Positions 61,852 through 64,000 of a stretch of DNA of 64,000 nt are shown here, piece after piece (positions within the stretch are counted from its first letter, which is position 1; each line of letters starts with the position of its first letter). The position numbers and the translations under genes were made by a program. Under the pieces are notes generated by a model. The model was not told the DNA's origin, did no database searches, and saw nothing but the letters and a program-made list of their open reading frames with translations. The DNA is from Chloroflexota bacterium (GTDB lineage: Bacteria > Chloroflexota > Anaerolineae > Anaerolineales > Villigracilaceae), in NCBI GenBank assembly GCA_016195815.1, contig JACPYX010000023.1, positions 39,014-103,013 of the forward strand, given 5' to 3'.

Positions 61852-61912
61852 GCGGATAAACGCTGACGAGCGCGGATATTCAAAAATTTTTCCGCGTTCA
61901 TCCATGTCCTGT
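61852..61912. repeat. CGCGGATA-type intergenic repeat
   Basis: GCGGATAAACGCTGACG followed by CGCGGAT, an A/T-rich centre and a TCCGCG arm. It has the look of a degenerate interspersed repeat. Confidence 0.5.
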
Positions 61913-61920
61913 AAAAGGTT

Positions 61921-62050
61921 GTTTCTTAACTTCTTTTTTTGGACACAGACAACACGGATCACGCCGATTCTCACGGAAAAGTCTCTTTAGAAATCTGCAT
62001 TTTTCCGTCCGACCCGTGTACAAAAGACCGCTGACCTCGACTTAAGAAAC
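61921..62050. mobile_element. MITE-like element with GTTTCTTAA terminal inverted repeats, complete copy
   Basis: GTTTCTTAAC at 61921 and CTTAAGAAAC at 62041-62050 are inverted (9 of 10). The 130-nt interior has further inverted words (ACACGG / CCGTGT, ACGGAAAA / TTTTTCCGT) and no coding capacity. A second copy begins at 63943 and matches closely to the window end. Confidence 0.7.
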
Positions 62051-62072
62051 ACTCTCTAAATTTTCTTCGCCG

Positions 62073-62186
62073 CTAATATGTGCGGCATTGGCAGACATTG
62101 GTAGCTTTCGTGGGAGCAGGGCGGAGAGCCAACCCGGTCAACAGCCCCAAAGCCGCCACCAAAATGACAAGAAGAAAACGCTTCAT
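62073..62186 (-). CDS. possible 37-aa secreted peptide or signal-peptide relic
   Basis: ATG at 62186 opens MKRFLLVILVAALGLLTGLA followed by LRPAPTKATNVCQCRTY and a stop. It has a basic start and a hydrophobic core like a signal peptide, with two cysteines at the end. TTATCT lies 7 nt upstream of the ATG. It could equally be the remains of a truncated gene, since repeats flank it on both sides. Confidence 0.3.
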   Translation of the reverse strand: MKRFLLVILVAALGLLTGLALRPAPTKATNVCQCRTY

Positions 62187-62209
62187 ATAGAAAAGATAAC
62201 AAAATTACC

Positions 62210-62346
62210 AACTCACCTTACGCGGTTTTGCCGTCATTGCGAGGAGCGCACTTGTTCTTTGCGACGAAGCAATCCCTTCGCTGGTGTTGGAGATTGCTTC
62301 AGCGGCAAAAAAACGCCGCTTCGCAATGACGTGCGTAAGGTGAGTT
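62210..62346. mobile_element. composite repeat: CATTGCGAGGAG core (copy 2) inside a 14-bp perfect inverted repeat
   Basis: AACTCACCTTACGC (62210-62223) and GCGTAAGGTGAGTT (62333-62346) are perfect inverted repeats enclosing a CATTGCGAGGAG palindrome (about 62232-62332) like the one at 48561. Length 137 nt, no coding capacity. Confidence 0.75.
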
Positions 62347-62512
62347 ACTAAATAAAGACAATAACAATTCGAGGGGAAATCTAATTGCCGCCAACTACGT
62401 TACAAATAGCAACCGTCTCCCCCTGTCTATTTTATCAGAACCTAAATTCCAATAAACACATGGCCATGATGACTCTTTGTTTACGCTATAATTTTCCGGG
62501 AGTATTAGTTTT

Positions 62513-63832
62513 TTATTTTCTCGCAAAAGAAAGAGGGAAAAGAATTTTTTGAAAATCCGCGGTGATGAATGTAGATTTATCTTCCATTCCTATTGCCGCT
62601 TGACGTTCTAAACTTGTTTTTGCCAATTTATATCCCTCACTAAGCCAATAATCTAAAGTGAAACCAGGGGTTAACGGATTATCTAGTTTACTTATATCAT
62701 TTCCCGGCTGGCTAAAAAGAGAGTCAAGATTGGGGCGGTCTGGAAAAGTGCCCCACGCATGATCCGCAAACCAACCACCTTTTTGAGCAAGTTCCAACAT
62801 GGGTATTTGCTTTTCCGCTCCAAAAATGTCTTCACGATAATTTGGGCTATTCTTATCTATAAACCAGTCATAAAACAAAGCTCTATAATTGCCCGATAGA
62901 GTTGGATTGAGTGTAGTATTACTCCACCATTCTCCAGCTGTCGCTAGGGCAAACAGTGTTTCATATGCTTTTACATTTTTTGGGTCAGCCGGATTAAGAA
63001 GTTGAATAAGTGTCGACTCGTTAACCCCATCTGTAAAAAACGCCGGATTGCCATTTGCATTAAGTGCAAAGCGGACTGACCGATAATCCCGCGGGTTAAG
63101 TTGCGCGTGACTACTGTCGGTCGCTTTGTCGTATTCGAAGAATATTGACCAACCGGCAAAATTATCAACTGCTTCTTTATCAAAAGGCTTATTAAGCTCA
63201 GGGTTCAAAAGAACAGTTTCAATAACTAAATCTTGTCTACCTGGGGGATAAAAAGTTGGTTTTTCAATATCGGTGCTTATTGGGAGTGAGGCGACCCATT
63301 CTTTACCTGTTTCATTCCAGTGCAGAACTCTTCCCTGCCCATCAACCACCGTGGCTATGCCATTGACATAACCGAGATTGTGGATATCCTGGGAGATCGG
63401 TTTGCCGTTGGCGTCTTTTAAGATATTTCCCTGAAAGTCCGTCTGAAAGTTAATTCCGGCATCAACAATCTTGACATCTTTTTCAACTATAGCTGTCCCG
63501 TCGGGATTATAGCCCACGGTTACTGACTTGATTGTCCCATCATCGTTCAATGACTCATTAATTCCCTCTGCGTCTAATTTTCGAGCAAATTCAGGAGAAA
63601 CGCCAACAAGTGTGCTGGTAAATTTTGACACCACGATTTCTGTGGGACGGGAAGTGGGGGTGGATTCACGAGTTGCGGTGGGAGCGAGAGTTGGAGTGAG
63701 AGTGGGGGTGGGCGTTCCCTCCTCCGCAGGGAGAGGGGCTGGCGCGGCGCAGGCGGAGAGGATGAACACAATTGCCAGAGACAGGACGATCCGTACAATC
63801 CAATAAACGGGAGTTTTCCCGATTGCTTTCAT
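62513..63832 (-). CDS. large lipoprotein of unknown function with Pro/Thr linker
   Basis: 439 aa from the ATG at 63832, which has GGAGG 8 nt upstream; earlier in-frame Met codons lie in or before the promoter. Signal peptide with lipobox LSAC, then a TPTPTLTPTL-type linker of about 40 residues and a globular domain of about 370 residues (SPEFARKLDAEGINESLN, WSIFFEYDKATDSSHAQL, FYDWFIDKNSPNYRED, GWFADHAWGTFPDRP). Not recognised. The region is more A+T-rich than the core genes, which hints at acquisition. Flanked by repeats on both sides. Confidence 0.72.
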   Translation of the reverse strand: MKAIGKTPVYWIVRIVLSLAIVFILSACAAPAPLPAEEGTPTPTLTPTLAPTATRESTPTSRPTEIVVSKFTSTLVGVSPEFARKLDAEGINESLNDDGTIKSVTVGYNPDGTAIVEKDVKIVDAGINFQTDFQGNILKDANGKPISQDIHNLGYVNGIATVVDGQGRVLHWNETGKEWVASLPISTDIEKPTFYPPGRQDLVIETVLLNPELNKPFDKEAVDNFAGWSIFFEYDKATDSSHAQLNPRDYRSVRFALNANGNPAFFTDGVNESTLIQLLNPADPKNVKAYETLFALATAGEWWSNTTLNPTLSGNYRALFYDWFIDKNSPNYREDIFGAEKQIPMLELAQKGGWFADHAWGTFPDRPNLDSLFSQPGNDISKLDNPLTPGFTLDYWLSEGYKLAKTSLERQAAIGMEDKSTFITADFQKILFPLSFARK

Positions 63833-63851
63833 TGAATATTCCTCCAGGCTC

Positions 63852-63857
63852 ATTATA
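63852..63857 (-). promoter_or_regulatory. -10 box of the large lipoprotein gene
   Basis: TATAAT on the minus strand, 19 nt before the ATG at 63832, with the GGAGG ribosome site between. Confidence 0.55.
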
Positions 63858-63895
63858 GTCCGCTTAAATCGGTGAAAAGGCGGCGAATGAGATAG

Positions 63896-63931
63896 TCCCC
63901 TCTTCCTTTGGGAGAGGGCAGGGTGAGGGTT
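63896..63931. repeat. palindromic repeat (family B), copy near the window end
   Basis: CCCCTCTTCC pairs with GGGAGAGGG, followed by GGGTGAGGG. It lies just upstream of the lipoprotein promoter. Confidence 0.7.
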
Positions 63932-63942
63932 GCGTAACATCA

Positions 63943-64000
63943 GTTTCTTAACTTCTTTTTTGGGACACGGACAACACGGATCACGCCGATTCTCACGGAA
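63943..64000. mobile_element. MITE-like element, second copy, cut by the window edge
   Basis: Starts GTTTCTTAACTTCTTTTTT and follows the 61921 copy with very few differences (one T fewer in the run, GACACGG for GACACAG) as far as the window extends. Confidence 0.75.

Overview
The window reads as a chromosomal segment of a Chloroflexota bacterium, most likely class Anaerolineae. This is inferred from gene content and style: a bacterial Elp3, a T-box ahead of serS, a coupled operon built around a zinc-ribbon/PDWL-repeat membrane protein and a GlmL-like ATPase, secreted proteins with long Thr/Pro/Ser stalks, and many short palindromic intergenic repeats. No rRNA, tRNA or CRISPR array was seen. 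Species cannot be named from the sequence alone.

Layout. 1-2.6 kb: start of a SAM methyltransferase (minus) divergent from cysH-elp3. 2.6-4.6 kb: two tandem half-size CHR (chromate-type) transporter genes plus a double universal-stress protein. 4.6-8.9 kb (minus): a proline-rich membrane protein, mutM, prs, and the B12-mutase accessory pair meaB / B12-binding subunit. 9.0-17.2 kb (plus): eight tightly coupled genes of unknown joint function, ending in an LPXTG protein and a strong terminator. 17.5-25.7 kb: an SLC13-type permease, then an accessory stretch with an attC-like palindrome beside paiB, two decayed transposases, a fused glycosyltransferase and GH130 pair, and a T-box leader. 25.7-32 kb: serS, a DUF456 protein, then three M42 aminopeptidases and an S51 peptidase on the minus strand. 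32-36.3 kb: sbcC, GT2 and a lipoprotein. 36.3-46.1 kb (minus): phosphoribosyltransferase, membrane protein, priA, MEMO, lipoprotein, Nudix, anti-sigma/ECF sigma pair, lysS, greA. 46.2-54.5 kb (minus): PIG-L deacetylase, CpXC protein, pepF, histidine kinase, class III aminotransferase, ROK kinase. 54.6-61.8 kb (plus): a membrane-anchored YvcK, then gap, pgk, a Ser/Thr kinase, tpiA and a membrane protein with a HExxH motif. 61.8-64 kb: a repeat-rich gap and a lipoprotein.

Two patterns run through the window. First, many genes at the head of a transcription unit carry a -10 hexamer only 6-8 nt before the start codon and no Shine-Dalgarno sequence, which suggests leaderless transcripts; genes inside operons or with a leader use GGAG-type sites. 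Second, the short palindromic or quasi-tandem repeats that fill the intergenic gaps also sit in frame inside conserved housekeeping genes (elp3, sbcC, and at least twice in priA). The most promising uncharacterised system is the eight-gene operon at 9.0-17.2 kb.
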